DNA from: an uncultured Lachnospiraceae bacterium
GTDB taxonomy: Bacteria; Bacillota; Clostridia; Lachnospirales; Lachnospiraceae
Direction of reading: 5' to 3'
DNA length: 40,842 nucleotides
Assembly: GCA_947630925.1 (NCBI GenBank)
Contig: CANRJM010000019.1
Span: 1-40,842, forward strand
The notes beneath the pieces are model-generated. The model saw only the letters and a list, made by a program, of their open reading frames with translations. It searched no databases and had not been told where the DNA came from. The position numbers and the translations under genes are program-made. Below, one piece after another: positions 24,807 to 33,795 of this stretch (position 1 is the stretch's first letter; each line of letters begins with the position of its first letter).

Positions 24807-25874
24807 TTACCAGTCCATCATCTCTTTTATTTTTGCAACCGCTAAATCTGCTACTTTACCATGCGTCACTTCGCTCGGATGCCAGAAGGTCCCAAGCCCG
24901 TCCGTTTCTTCCTGCAATGGCAAATGGAGATATTCTATCCTAACCTCTTTATGACGTTTCGAAAATTCCTGAACCGCATCTTTTACAGATGGACATAATC
25001 TCTGATCCATCGTTCCTAACATACATAAAATCGCAGCCTGCGGATGTACTGCATGGATTTCTTCCAGAAATGCAAGATACTCTGTGACAAACTCTTTCTG
25101 CCTGTCTGTAAATTCCCTTGTATAACTTGCATCGTTTGTCCCCAAAAATATCGTAATGATATCCGGCTCAAACCGGAAATGTTCCCATTTTTCCCATGTA
25201 TTCTCCGGGCGGTGGAAATAATCCCTTTCACATCCGGCATCGGTATATTGATACAGCATTGGTACCAGCCAGGAGTCCTCTTTCTCGTCTCCATCGCCAA
25301 CATACGCTGTAATAACGCCTTTTCCATTCCATGCTATGATTTCAACATCCGCGTCCAGTCTTCCGGCTGTCTGAAGCGAATATGCCTTTACGGGGTTTTC
25401 TTCTTCCGTGCGAAGCTCTTCTACCAAAACATCCCCTTCCAAGCCATATCCACAGGTAATAGAGTCTCCTATCATTTGTATTTTTCTCTGCTTTGCAGGC
25501 GGTGGTGCAAGCACTTTCTCACTGTCAGTCTCTATCCATGCAATCCCGCAGACGGCATATTCCGGCTCGGTATATTTTACAATGGTAACCGTCACCTCTT
25601 TCTCTTCCTCGCTCTCATACAGGATATAATCTGCCTCCGACCGGTCTAATACAAACCGTTTGAAAGGTACCGCCCCGCCATCCACAAATACGGCAAGCCA
25701 TGCCCAATGGATGCGCTCCCGGCGCTCCGGATCTGATAAGATATGGGCCGACGCTTTCTTTCCAACAAAACGAAAACTTACCGAAGTTCCGGAATAACCA
25801 AGATAACGCACTCCGTCACGATAGATTGTTCTCCCTCCGGTCTTAATATATTCCTCATCTGCCTGAAACCTCAT
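24807..25874 (-). CDS. SGNH-fold carbohydrate esterase (CE2-like)
   Basis: A 355-residue esterase of the bacterial CE2-like type. Residues about 1-125 form a beta-sandwich domain, starting GGRTIYRDGVRYLGYSGTSVSFRF. The SGNH domain has GDSITCGYG with Ser138, GTNDAS with Asn247 and WHPSEVTH with His332. Such enzymes remove acetyl groups from xylo- and other oligosaccharides. There is no signal peptide, so it likely acts on oligosaccharides inside the cell. The ATG at 25874 has AAGGAAAAG upstream; the longer reading frame up to 26015 crosses a palindrome and promoter and is rejected. The promoter at 25983-26011 and the palindrome at 25938-25973 suggest specific control. Confidence 0.88.
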   Translation of the reverse strand: MRFQADEEYIKTGGRTIYRDGVRYLGYSGTSVSFRFVGKKASAHILSDPERRERIHWAWLAVFVDGGAVPFKRFVLDRSEADYILYESEEEKEVTVTIVKYTEPEYAVCGIAWIETDSEKVLAPPPAKQRKIQMIGDSITCGYGLEGDVLVEELRTEEENPVKAYSLQTAGRLDADVEIIAWNGKGVITAYVGDGDEKEDSWLVPMLYQYTDAGCERDYFHRPENTWEKWEHFRFEPDIITIFLGTNDASYTREFTDRQKEFVTEYLAFLEEIHAVHPQAAILCMLGTMDQRLCPSVKDAVQEFSKRHKEVRIEYLHLPLQEETDGLGTFWHPSEVTHGKVADLAVAKIKEMMDW

Positions 25875-25937
25875 ACTCTTTTCCTTCCCTAAAGTAATCT
25901 TCTTTTCTGCTGTCCATATTGACACAAATCCAAAAGA

Positions 25938-25973
25938 AGCAAAGAAATTCAGATTACAAAGAATTTCTTTGCT
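25938..25973 (-). promoter_or_regulatory. 13-bp perfect palindrome just downstream of the esterase promoter
   Basis: AGCAAAGAAATTC (25938-25950) and GAATTTCTTTGCT (25961-25973) are exact complements around a ten-base spacer. It starts about three bases after the expected transcription start of the promoter at 25983-26011. That is where a repressor operator would sit. On the minus strand the stem is followed by TCTTTTGG, so it might also act as an attenuator, or as the terminator of prfA 85 bases upstream. Confidence 0.7.
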
Positions 25974-25982
25974 CCTAATGCC

Positions 25983-26011
25983 AGTATAGCACAATGCGCC
26001 AATATCTTCAA
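25983..26011 (-). promoter_or_regulatory. Promoter of the esterase gene
   Basis: Minus strand TTGAAG (26011-26006), a 17-base spacer and TATACT (25988-25983), a near-consensus sigma-A promoter. It lies between prfA (stop at 26059) and the esterase, and the palindrome at 25938-25973 follows at once. Confidence 0.75.
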
Positions 26012-26058
26012 TCACATGTATTTCCTGCGTCAGTGCTTCAAAACAGGCGTTTCATAAA

Positions 26059-27135
26059 TTATGCACTTTCGTTCAGTTTTGCCAATTTTGCCGCCTGGTC
26101 GGCAGCAATAATATTCTGTATCACTTCTACCAGATCTCCTTCTAAAATTTCATTTAACCGATGGCTGGTAAACTTAATCCGATGATCGGTAACCCTTCCC
26201 TGCGGGAAATTATATGTGCGGATTTTCTCAGAACGGTCTCCCGTTCCCACCTGACTTTTCCTCTCGGCCGCCTGCTCACTGGCAGCTTTTTCCTGCTCCA
26301 AATCATAAATGTGGGAACGAAGCACCTTCATCGCTTTATCCTTATTTTTTAACTGTGATTTTTCATCCTGACAGGTTACTACGATTCCCGTCGGTATATG
26401 CGTGATCCGTACAGCGGAATCGGTTGTATTGACACACTGTCCGCCGTTCCCGGACGCGCGGTATACATCAATCTTACAGTCGTTTGGATCCACAAAAACC
26501 TCTACTTCTTCCACTTCCGGCATAATTGCAACCGTAGCAGTTGACGTATGGATGCGTCCTCCGGATTCTGTGGACGGTATCCGCTGTACACGGTGTACCC
26601 CGCTTTCATATTTTAGCTTGGAATAGGCGCCGTTTCCAATAACCATAAAAACAATTTCTTTAAAACCGCCAATTCCATTTTCATTGGCGCTCATTACCTC
26701 TACCTTCCAATGATTTGTTTCCGCATATTTGGAATACATCCGGAACAAATCCGCTGCAAAAAGCGCCGCCTCATCGCCGCCTGCGCCGCCACGGATTTCC
26801 ACAATCACATTTTTATCATCATTCGGATCTTTTGGAAGCATTAAAATCTTCAATTCCTGCTCACAGTTTTCTACCGCCTGTTTGCATTCATTCAATTCTT
26901 CCTTTGCAAGCTCCCGCATCTCCTCATCTTTTTCTTCCTCCAGAAGGGCAAGACTGTCTTCCACCCCCTCTTTGGCTTTCTTATATTCCTGATATTTTTC
27001 TACGATTGGCGTCAGTTCGTTCTGCTCTTTCATTAACTGGCGGTATTTCTCCTGATCACTTAAAGTGTCCGGATCTGCCAATTCGATATTTAACTCCTCC
27101 AGACGCCTAACCAAATCTTCTAATCTGTCAAACAT
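26059..27135 (-). CDS. prfA: Peptide chain release factor 1
   Basis: A 358-residue RF1 that reads UAA and UAG. The stop-codon recognition motif Pro-Ser-Thr (187-189, the PxT of RF1) and the catalytic GGQ (231-233, in [17 protein letters not shown]) are present. The N-terminal helical domain is standard. PrmC, encoded just upstream and with its end 26 bases before this gene, methylates the GGQ glutamine. The ATG at 27135 has GAGGAAAAG at good spacing; the longer reading frame overlaps prmC. Confidence 0.97.
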   Translation of the reverse strand: MFDRLEDLVRRLEELNIELADPDTLSDQEKYRQLMKEQNELTPIVEKYQEYKKAKEGVEDSLALLEEEKDEEMRELAKEELNECKQAVENCEQELKILMLPKDPNDDKNVIVEIRGGAGGDEAALFAADLFRMYSKYAETNHWKVEVMSANENGIGGFKEIVFMVIGNGAYSKLKYESGVHRVQRIPSTESGGRIHTSTATVAIMPEVEEVEVFVDPNDCKIDVYRASGNGGQCVNTTDSAVRITHIPTGIVVTCQDEKSQLKNKDKAMKVLRSHIYDLEQEKAASEQAAERKSQVGTGDRSEKIRTYNFPQGRVTDHRIKFTSHRLNEILEGDLVEVIQNIIAADQAAKLAKLNESA

Positions 27136-27160
27136 TCTTTTCCTCATTTCCGCAGACAGT

Positions 27161-28054
27161 CTATTGATTCTGCTGCATTCTATGCTTATATTGTCCAAAA
27201 ACTACTCTATCATGCCCGGCATAATCCTTCCTGCAGACAATATCTGAAAAACCTGCTTGTTGCAGGATACCGGCAACGGTTTCCGCCTGATCATGTCCAA
27301 TCTCATAAAATAAATATCCGCCGGGCTCCAGAAAGCTTATTGCATTTTCTGTAATCCTGCGGTAAAACATAAGACCATCTCTGCCGCCATCCAAAGCAAG
27401 GCGCGGCTCATACTGCCTTACCTCAGCCATAAGACCTTCTATAACATCCGGTGGAATATAGGGCGGATTGGAAACAATCACATGATACCGTTGCGTTATG
27501 CCATCGAATAAATCGCTTTCCACGAAGTGAATCACTGCCTGATTCCGTTCTGCATTCTTCTTTGCTACAGCTAAAGCCTCTGCAGAAAGATCTGACGCAT
27601 GACATTCCTTTGGTTTTCCGTAATGCATCAGAGATACCGCAATACAGCCGGAACCGGTACACAAATCTAGCACCTTTTTATCCCTGACATAAGGCAACGC
27701 CGTCTCTACCAGGATTTCCGTATCCTGCCTTGGAATCAGAACATGTTCATTGACCCGGAACGACAGTCCCATAAATTCCTGCTCGCCGGTAATGTATTGT
27801 AACGGAATATGCTGTTTCCGCATCTGCAGCAATCTCTGATATTCCTTTTTTGTTTCTTCGGAAGCGGCTTCCTCTCTGTGTAAAAAGAATTGGCTGCGGT
27901 TCCATTTTTTCACAAACTCCAAAAGATACCGGCTATCTGTTTCCGCTTCCAAAATATCTGCTTCCAGAAGCATTTGTTTTCCCCGCTCCACCAGGTCGCG
28001 ATAGGAAACTGCCAAATTTCCGTTACTGTCCTCCATCTTATCATTGCTGATCAT
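27161..28054 (-). CDS. prmC: Release factor glutamine N5-methyltransferase PrmC
   Basis: A 297-residue SAM-dependent methyltransferase that methylates the GGQ glutamine of release factors. The N-terminal helical domain is followed by a Rossmann domain with [15 protein letters not shown] and the catalytic NPPY (196-199). Start ATG at 28054 overlaps the end of the DUF1385 gene (stop at 28041) by 14 bases; no strong ribosome binding site exists, implying coupling. A TTG at 28057 is also possible. prfA follows. Confidence 0.95.
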   Translation of the reverse strand: MISNDKMEDSNGNLAVSYRDLVERGKQMLLEADILEAETDSRYLLEFVKKWNRSQFFLHREEAASEETKKEYQRLLQMRKQHIPLQYITGEQEFMGLSFRVNEHVLIPRQDTEILVETALPYVRDKKVLDLCTGSGCIAVSLMHYGKPKECHASDLSAEALAVAKKNAERNQAVIHFVESDLFDGITQRYHVIVSNPPYIPPDVIEGLMAEVRQYEPRLALDGGRDGLMFYRRITENAISFLEPGGYLFYEIGHDQAETVAGILQQAGFSDIVCRKDYAGHDRVVFGQYKHRMQQNQ

Positions 28055-29243
28055 CAAAATAGTGATCTAACCCCTTTAAGTTTTCCTCTTCTTCCGGCTT
28101 ATCCTGAAGCATTGTCTCCCGCTTTGATCTGCGTTTTGCCGCATCGTTGGCAAGCTGTTCTAATTCTGCTTCCCTGCGCTCACGCTCTTTCATATGACGG
28201 ATGCGGGCATTTGCACGTCTTGTATTCTCTTCTTCTCTGCGTCTGATTTCTTCTGCAATCTCTGCTCTGCTTTTTCTTCTTCCAGAGTCCTCCTGCCGGT
28301 TTTTCTGCAGCTTTGCCCGGCTCTTCTTTGCAGCGATGCAACGCCGCTGATACTCTCTCCAGTCAAATACAGACTCTACCGATACAATTGCAACTTCCAT
28401 CATCTTACTATCCGGTTCCCTTGTCGTCAAACACTGTAACAGAACCGCGGGCTTACACAAAATCTCAACCGCTTTACTGTCGCTGTTTCCGGCAAACTGA
28501 ATAAACTCATAAGAAACGCCTGCAATAACCGGAACCAGAATAATCCTCGAAAGAATGCGAAGCCACATATTATCGAACGATAAAAACATAAAAAATAAAA
28601 TACTTAAGAAAATAACCAGGAAAATAAAACTCGTGCCACAGCGTCTGTGATGCTTAGACTGCCTGCGGACATTTTCCACGGTCAGTTCTAAGCCATTCTC
28701 TATACAGTTGATTGCCTTATGTTCCGCACCGTGGTAGCGAAATGTTCTTTGGATATCTTCCATAAAGGAGATTGCAACCACATACCCCACAAAAAGAAGG
28801 ATGCGGAAAATCCCCTCAATTACCGCCAAAGCAGCATAGGATTTTACCCTGACACTGAGAAGGCGGGACAAAAAATATGGCAGTATCACAAACGCTAACA
28901 TTGCAATCACAACAGAAACAACAATGGTAATCCACATCCGGATCGACTCTTTCCTCTTCTGTTCCGGCGTACTTTTTTTCTGCTGCTTTGCTTCCTCTTC
29001 CTCATAAAAACTTGCAGAATATGTCAATGTCTGCATCCCTACAATCAGAGATTCTACAAAAGCTACAATGCCGCGGATGATTGGCAGGCGAAAAAAGAGA
29101 GCTTTTTCTGCCAGACTTTTATATTTCCCCCGTGACACTGCAATATCTCCATCCGGTTTCCGGACTGCCACAGCATAATCCGATTTATTTCTCATCATTA
29201 CGCCTTCTAAGACAGCCTGACCGCCAATTCCTGATGACTTCAT
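28041..29243 (-). CDS. DUF1385 membrane protein
   Basis: A 400-residue polytopic protein of the DUF1385 family. The N-terminal signature SGIGGQAVLEGVMMRNK is followed by several helices and YHGAEHKAINCIENG, the conserved His-rich loop. A long, highly basic coiled tail (about residues 285-385, rich in Arg, Lys, Glu) is an elaboration. The family is conserved next to rpmE/prmC/prfA in Firmicutes; function is unknown. The start at 29243 has GAGG eight bases upstream, and ATG 29255 also has GAAGG upstream; both are possible. Promoter at 29294-29322. Confidence 0.9.
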   Translation of the reverse strand: MKSSGIGGQAVLEGVMMRNKSDYAVAVRKPDGDIAVSRGKYKSLAEKALFFRLPIIRGIVAFVESLIVGMQTLTYSASFYEEEEAKQQKKSTPEQKRKESIRMWITIVVSVVIAMLAFVILPYFLSRLLSVRVKSYAALAVIEGIFRILLFVGYVVAISFMEDIQRTFRYHGAEHKAINCIENGLELTVENVRRQSKHHRRCGTSFIFLVIFLSILFFMFLSFDNMWLRILSRIILVPVIAGVSYEFIQFAGNSDSKAVEILCKPAVLLQCLTTREPDSKMMEVAIVSVESVFDWREYQRRCIAAKKSRAKLQKNRQEDSGRRKSRAEIAEEIRRREEENTRRANARIRHMKERERREAELEQLANDAAKRRSKRETMLQDKPEEEENLKGLDHYFDDQQ

Positions 29244-29293
29244 ATCCAACCTCATTTCTGCGCCTTCTATCGCACTCGTTCTTGTATATTAAA

Positions 29294-29322
29294 ATTATAC
29301 TCCAAAATCTCCCAATAACCAA
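29294..29322 (-). promoter_or_regulatory. Promoter of the DUF1385-prmC-prfA operon
   Basis: Minus strand TTGGTT (29322-29317), a 17-base spacer and TATAAT (29299-29294), a strong -10. It follows the rpmE terminator by about 28 bases, so the DUF1385-prmC-prfA run has an independent promoter. Confidence 0.8.
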
Positions 29323-29349
29323 ATCATTTTTTATCTTTTTGAATGAAAA

Positions 29350-29386
29350 TGGTCACAATACCCTAAGTTTCCGGATACTGTGACCA
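29350..29386 (-). terminator. rpmE terminator
   Basis: On the minus strand TGGTCACAGTATCC (29386-29373) pairs with GGGTATTGTGACCA (29363-29350), a 14-bp stem with two G-U pairs and a nine-base loop. It is followed by TTTTCATT. It lies 34 bases after the rpmE stop. Confidence 0.75.
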
Positions 29387-29419
29387 AGAATAAGGCCAGT
29401 ACACTGACCAGTTATGCCA

Positions 29420-29626
29420 TTAATTAGACTGAATACCGTATCTACGGTTGAATTTATCAATTGCACCGCGGGCCTTGACTGCTTTCTGCTGACCTGTATA
29501 GAAAGAATGACATTTTGAACAGATTTCTACATGAATCTCTTCCTTTGTAGAACCAGTCACAAACTCATTTCCACAGTTGCATACAACCTTAGCCTGATAG
29601 TAGTCCGGATGAATTCCTGCTTTCAT
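29420..29626 (-). CDS. rpmE: 50S ribosomal protein L31 (zinc form)
   Basis: A 68-residue L31. It has [24 protein letters not shown], whose Cys-x-Cys and CxxC pairs form the zinc site of the C+ type. Under zinc shortage, C+ L31 is normally replaced by a C- paralogue. GGAGG precedes the ATG. It has its own promoter (29722-29750) and terminator (29350-29386), so it is monocistronic. Confidence 0.97.
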   Translation of the reverse strand: MKAGIHPDYYQAKVVCNCGNEFVTGSTKEEIHVEICSKCHSFYTGQQKAVKARGAIDKFNRRYGIQSN

Positions 29627-29721
29627 GATTTACCTCCATTCCGCCATCCTGTAAATGATAGCAAATAACATATACGAAAGAGCATATTTCTCTTCGATTA
29701 CAGTTTAAACACAACTTCTTT

Positions 29722-29750
29722 AGTATAGCATAGCCATTTTGGTATTGCAA
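29722..29750 (-). promoter_or_regulatory. rpmE promoter
   Basis: Minus strand TTGCAA (29750-29745), a 17-base spacer and TATACT (29727-29722). It lies 20 bases after the rho stop codon and about 95 bases before the L31 start. Confidence 0.75.
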
Positions 29751-29769
29751 TATCTTTTTCGAGAAAAAT

Positions 29770-31215
29770 CTATACAATTTTTACCTTTTTGACCATTTGG
29801 ACAAATTCCGTATTGTTCTTCGTCCTTCGGAACATTTCAATAATTCGTTCTACCGCTTCATCCGATTTGGAGCTGGCAAATGCCTTCCTCATTAAAAATG
29901 CAGCCTCTAACTCCTCCTGTGAAAGAAGCAGGTCTTCTCTTCTGGTACTGGATTTGGGCAGGTCAATTGCCGGAAATACTCTTTTTTCCGACAAAGCGCG
30001 GTCCAAAACCAGCTCCATATTGCCGGTTCCCTTAAATTCCTCAAAAACAACGTCATCCATCTTACTTCCGGTATCGACCAGCGCTGTGGCCAATACCGTC
30101 AGGCTTCCGCCTTCTCTCATATTTCTCGCTGCGCCAAAAAAACGTTTCGGCATATGGAGCGCTGCAGGATCCAAGCCGCCGGAAAGCGTACGTCCGCTTG
30201 GCTGTACCGTCAGGTTGTAGGCTCTTGCCAGTCTTGTAATACTATCCAGCAGGATCATAACATCTTCCCCATGCTCTACCAGACGCTTTGCCCGCTCTAT
30301 GACCATCTCTGACACCCGCTTATGATTTTCCGGCAATTCATCAAATGTGGAATAGATCACATCTACATTGTGTCCCATAATGGACTCTTTGATATCCGTA
30401 ACTTCTTCCGGACGTTCATCAATCAGCAGTACAATCAGATGCATCTTTGGATGATTCATCTTAACCGCCTTGGCTACCTGCTTTAACAGGGTTGTCTTAC
30501 CTGTCTTTGGCTGAGAAACAATCATCCCCCTCTGTCCCTTGCCAATCGGGGAAATCAAATCCATCATACGCATGGAAATACTGCTTCCCGGCGTTTCCAG
30601 ACGAATTCTTTCATTTGGGAAAACCGGCGTTAACTGCTCAAATTTCTGGCGGCTAAATACCTTGTCCAAAGGATATCCATTGACCTTCTTAATATAAAGA
30701 AGCGCGCCGAATTTTTCATTTTGGTTCCGGACACGAATATTCCCTTCCAAAATATCGCCCGTACGCAGATGGTATTTGCGAATCAAAGCTGGAGAGACAT
30801 AGACATCCTCTTCTCCCGGAAGGTAGTTATCACACCGGATAAACCCGTATCCTTCTGACATAACCTCCAGAATACCACTGCGTACTTCGCCGCTGTCCAA
30901 CTGTTCCATCTCTGTCGGCATATTGCGCTGTTGCTTCTCATTGTGCCGCTGCATTGCTTTTTTATTGTATGCATTTCTTTTATTGTTCAGATCCTCTTTT
31001 TCATAGGATGTGTTTTTCTCATTCTCACGATGCCGTCCTGCATAATTTGTCTGCCGTTTCTCTTTTACGACATTCTCCTTTTCTTCCCGTTTTTTCAGCT
31101 CTCCTGTCAACAGATCCACCAATTCCTGCTTACGGTAGCCCGTCACGCCTTTCATTTCCATCTTTTTCGCCATCAGGCGCAAATCAACTAATGATAATTT
31201 TTCTAAATTTTCCAT
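29770..31215 (-). CDS. rho: Transcription termination factor Rho
   Basis: A 481-residue hexameric RNA-dependent ATPase/helicase that terminates transcription. The N-terminus has a [28 protein letters not shown] (Rho_N) fold, then a Lys/Glu-rich insertion of about 60 residues (about 45-105), an RNA-binding CSD ([20 protein letters not shown]) and the ATPase core. The P-loop reads QPKTGKTT where Escherichia coli has PPKAGKTM. Walker B-like [12 protein letters not shown] and the Q/R loops are normal. It begins divergently from the malic enzyme, with a promoter at 31370-31398 and a leader of about 150 bases. Confidence 0.96.
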   Translation of the reverse strand: MENLEKLSLVDLRLMAKKMEMKGVTGYRKQELVDLLTGELKKREEKENVVKEKRQTNYAGRHRENEKNTSYEKEDLNNKRNAYNKKAMQRHNEKQQRNMPTEMEQLDSGEVRSGILEVMSEGYGFIRCDNYLPGEEDVYVSPALIRKYHLRTGDILEGNIRVRNQNEKFGALLYIKKVNGYPLDKVFSRQKFEQLTPVFPNERIRLETPGSSISMRMMDLISPIGKGQRGMIVSQPKTGKTTLLKQVAKAVKMNHPKMHLIVLLIDERPEEVTDIKESIMGHNVDVIYSTFDELPENHKRVSEMVIERAKRLVEHGEDVMILLDSITRLARAYNLTVQPSGRTLSGGLDPAALHMPKRFFGAARNMREGGSLTVLATALVDTGSKMDDVVFEEFKGTGNMELVLDRALSEKRVFPAIDLPKSSTRREDLLLSQEELEAAFLMRKAFASSKSDEAVERIIEMFRRTKNNTEFVQMVKKVKIV

Positions 31216-31274
31216 ACTTTCCTCATTTCTTCACTTTTCATTGCTAATTACTTTTCCTGTAAAATCCTCTAAGG

Positions 31275-31295
31275 AAAAAACAGCGAGCCTGCTGT
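31275..31295 (-). promoter_or_regulatory. Short hairpin with U-tract in the rho leader
   Basis: Minus-strand ACAGC-AGGCTC-GCTGT followed by TTTTT, a short five-bp stem. It lies 60 bases upstream of rho. It might be an attenuator, since rho genes are often autoregulated, but the stem is weak. Confidence 0.35.
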
Positions 31296-31369
31296 AAAAG
31301 AACTTAATAGAAACAAAAATTCCCGCTTCTTACATAGTCAGAATACGAAACATGCAACATATCAATACC

Positions 31370-31398
31370 AGTATACAGAATTTTTTAGAATCTGTAAA
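31370..31398 (-). promoter_or_regulatory. rho promoter
   Basis: Minus strand TTTACA (31398-31393), a 17-base spacer and TATACT (31375-31370). It is adjacent to the malic enzyme promoter on the other strand; the -35 boxes are only eight bases apart. Confidence 0.75.
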
Positions 31399-31406
31399 GT
31401 CCCTTC

Positions 31407-31435
31407 TTGTACCATAAAACAAACTATGCTATGAT
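31407..31435 (+). promoter_or_regulatory. Malic enzyme promoter
   Basis: TTGTAC at 31407-31412, a 17-base spacer and TATGAT at 31430-31435. It is divergent and closely spaced to the rho promoter, so polymerases at the two may interfere. Confidence 0.75.
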
Positions 31436-31478
31436 ATTAAATTAAGCAATGTCTTACGCTCAGAAATGGAGGAATATT

Positions 31479-32630
31479 ATGGACAATAACGAAAAAGCAT
31501 TGGCGCTACATAAAGAATGGAACGGAAAAATCAATACAACACCAAAATGCCATGTCAATTCACGAAAGGATCTGGCGATCGCCTATACTCCAGGCGTTGC
31601 CGAACCCTGCAAGGTCATTGCGAAGGACAAGGAACAGGCATATAATTATACGATCAAAGCAAATACGGTGGCTGTCGTATCTGACGGAAGCGCCGTCCTC
31701 GGACTCGGAAATATCGGGCCGGAAGCTGCTATGCCGGTCATGGAAGGAAAGGCTGTCTTGTTTAAAGAATTTGGAAATGTCAACGCCTTCCCTATCTGTC
31801 TGGATACACAGGATACAGAAGAAATCATCCAAACAGTGATCCATATTGCTCCGGCATTTGGCGGTATTAATCTGGAAGATATCAGCGCGCCGCGCTGTTT
31901 TGAAATTGAAGAACGCTTAAAACAGGCGCTATCCATTCCTGTTTTCCATGATGACCAGCACGGCACTGCCATTGTTGTTCTGGCAGGTATAATTAACGGC
32001 TTAAAGGTCACAGGCAAAAAGAAAGAAGATTGTTATGTCGTGGTAAACGGCGCCGGTTCTGCCGGCATTGCCATTACCAGGCTCCTGCTTCGTTATGGCT
32101 TTCCAAATATTACCATGTGCGATAAATCCGGTATCCTTTCCAAAAGTTCTGACGACTTAAACCAGGTGCAGAGAGAAATGATGGAGGTAACTAATTTATC
32201 GCAAAAGACCGGTACGCTTGCCGACGCATTGAAGGGAGCGGATATTTTTGTCGGCGTTTCTGCGCCGGGTATTGTATCAGAAGAAATGGTGGCAAGCATG
32301 AATCCCGATTCTATTTTATTTGCCATGGCAAATCCCATTCCGGAAATCATGCCGGACCTTGCCAAAAAGGCAGGTGCAAGAATTGTCGGTACCGGGCGTT
32401 CTGATTTTCCAAACCAGATCAATAACGTAGTTGCTTTCCCCGGTATTTTTAAAGGCGCCTTAGAAGGACGCGCCAGACAAATCACAGAAGAAATGAAAAT
32501 TGCCGCCGCCAATGCCATTGCAGGACTGGTCGACGAACAGGATTTAAGCGAAGATAATATTATGCCGGAAGCATTCGATCCACGCGTTGCAGAAGTTGTT
32601 TCCAAGGCTGTCAAAGAACATATCCGGTAA
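31479..32630 (+). CDS. NAD(P)-dependent malic enzyme
   Basis: A 383-residue short malic enzyme interconverting malate and pyruvate with CO2 and NAD(P)H. The malic signature is AYTPGVAEPC near 37-46 and the binding region LGNIGPEAAMPVMEGK follows. The dinucleotide fold has VVNGAGSAG near 190-198, and FHDDQHGTA is the metal/substrate loop. It is the single-domain form, lacking the phosphotransacetylase domain of MaeB. The ATG at 31479 has TGGAGG seven bases upstream. DUF4364 follows at 51 bases, so they may be cotranscribed. Confidence 0.94.
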   Translation: MDNNEKALALHKEWNGKINTTPKCHVNSRKDLAIAYTPGVAEPCKVIAKDKEQAYNYTIKANTVAVVSDGSAVLGLGNIGPEAAMPVMEGKAVLFKEFGNVNAFPICLDTQDTEEIIQTVIHIAPAFGGINLEDISAPRCFEIEERLKQALSIPVFHDDQHGTAIVVLAGIINGLKVTGKKKEDCYVVVNGAGSAGIAITRLLLRYGFPNITMCDKSGILSKSSDDLNQVQREMMEVTNLSQKTGTLADALKGADIFVGVSAPGIVSEEMVASMNPDSILFAMANPIPEIMPDLAKKAGARIVGTGRSDFPNQINNVVAFPGIFKGALEGRARQITEEMKIAAANAIAGLVDEQDLSEDNIMPEAFDPRVAEVVSKAVKEHIR

Positions 32631-32680
32631 TCTTTGGGAAACGTCAGATAGAAAAACGAATCAATAGAAGGACAGGCCAT

Positions 32681-33202
32681 ATGAATGCAGAAACATTAAA
32701 ATTATATAAATTAATTATTTTATATTTTTTAAGCAGAGCCAAACAGGATATCACAAATGCTATTTTATCTGACTTCATTTTGGAATACGGCTATACCGAC
32801 TATTTTTCCATTCAGGAAACGCTTGCTTCCCTGACGGCGGATCAGATGATTTCGGCAAATCAGACTCATACGTCCTGTTATTATACGATTACCGAAAAAG
32901 GAAAGGAAACACTAAATTTTTTCTGTTCGCGGCTCCCCAGAGATACAAGAGAACAGATTGACCATTATCTTTCCAAAAATAAGATACAAATCGTTGAAGC
33001 CACTTCTCTCCGTACGGACTATACAAAGCTATCCGCTTCGGATTATCTGGTGCGGGGCACCCTGCTCGAACGGGGCAACACGCTAATGGAAGTGGCGCTC
33101 AATGTGCCTTCGGAAGAAATTGCAATCAATACCTGTAAACGTTTTCAGACAAAAAATATGGATATTTATCGCTATTTACTAAAAACGCTATCCAAGGACT
33201 AA
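32681..33202 (+). CDS. DUF4364 family winged-helix-like protein
   Basis: A 173-residue protein of the DUF4364 family. The N-terminal half LYKLIILYFLSRAKQDITNAILSDFILEYGYTDYFSIQETLASL resembles a winged helix, suggesting DNA or ligand sensing. The C-terminal half is beta-rich. Function is unknown. The ATG has AAGGACAGG upstream. Its stop codon overlaps that of the convergent pdxT by two bases, and the 3' end forms half of the terminator at 33181-33219. Confidence 0.88.
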   Translation: MNAETLKLYKLIILYFLSRAKQDITNAILSDFILEYGYTDYFSIQETLASLTADQMISANQTHTSCYYTITEKGKETLNFFCSRLPRDTREQIDHYLSKNKIQIVEATSLRTDYTKLSASDYLVRGTLLERGNTLMEVALNVPSEEIAINTCKRFQTKNMDIYRYLLKTLSKD

Positions 33203-33219
33203 CCCCGGACAGCGTTTTT
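33181..33219. terminator. Bidirectional terminator embedded in the convergent DUF4364 and pdxT 3' ends
   Basis: AAAAACGCTATCC (33181-33193) pairs with GGACAGCGTTTTT (33207-33219), twelve pairs with one mismatch and a 13-base loop containing both stop codons. T-tracts follow on each strand (TTTTT at 33215-33219 on plus, complement of AAAAA at 33181-33185 on minus). The left arm lies in DUF4364 codons, the right arm in pdxT codons. Confidence 0.8.
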
Positions 33220-33792
33220 CTCTGTTCCCATTTCTATTATTTCTAAAAATTTTTCATGGATACGGGTGTCCTGCGTCAGTTCCGGATGAAAAGACATTGC
33301 GAATTGGTTGCCATACTGTACCGCAACAATCTGACCATCGACTGCGGCCAGCGTCTCGACTCCCTCTGCAGCCTTTTCAATATACGGCGCCCGAATAAAT
33401 TCCATTGGATACACTCCGATTCCTTTTATCTCTTCTTCACAATAAAAACTGCCAAGCTGCCTTCCATAAGCATTTCTCTTAACCGTAACCGGAAGTGTCC
33501 CAAAATAACGATTGGAATCATTGGAAAGTTCTCCGGCTAACAGAATCAGCCCCGCGCAGGTTGCCAAAACCGGCAGTCCGTCCTGTATCTTTTTCTGCAG
33601 GCGCTCAAACATCCCGAACTCTTCCAACAGCTTTCCCTGAACCGTACTTTCGCCGCCCGGAAGGATCAATCCATCAAACGCCTGCTCTAAATCCTCCTTT
33701 TTACGCAGCTCTATTACCTCCGCTCCCAGGCGTTCAAGCATTTTTTCATGTTCTATAAATGCTCCCTGTAATGCCAGCACTGCAATCTTCAT
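33199..33792 (-). CDS. pdxT: Pyridoxal 5'-phosphate synthase glutaminase subunit PdxT
   Basis: A 197-residue class I glutamine amidotransferase that feeds ammonia to PdxS for pyridoxal phosphate synthesis. The catalytic Cys is in TCAGLILL and the His and Glu in SFHPEL; GGESTV is the oxyanion region. The ATG at 33792 lies just after the pdxS stop (TGATTGATG), with AGAGGG ten bases upstream. The 3' end overlaps DUF4364. Confidence 0.96.
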   Translation of the reverse strand: MKIAVLALQGAFIEHEKMLERLGAEVIELRKKEDLEQAFDGLILPGGESTVQGKLLEEFGMFERLQKKIQDGLPVLATCAGLILLAGELSNDSNRYFGTLPVTVKRNAYGRQLGSFYCEEEIKGIGVYPMEFIRAPYIEKAAEGVETLAAVDGQIVAVQYGNQFAMSFHPELTQDTRIHEKFLEIIEMGTEKNAVRG

Positions 33793-33795
33793 CAA

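Noticed and set aside
32093..32680. 195-codon minus-strand reading frame over the malic enzyme gene
   Set aside because: Antisense of a conserved enzyme and no family signature; the malic enzyme motifs explain the DNA.
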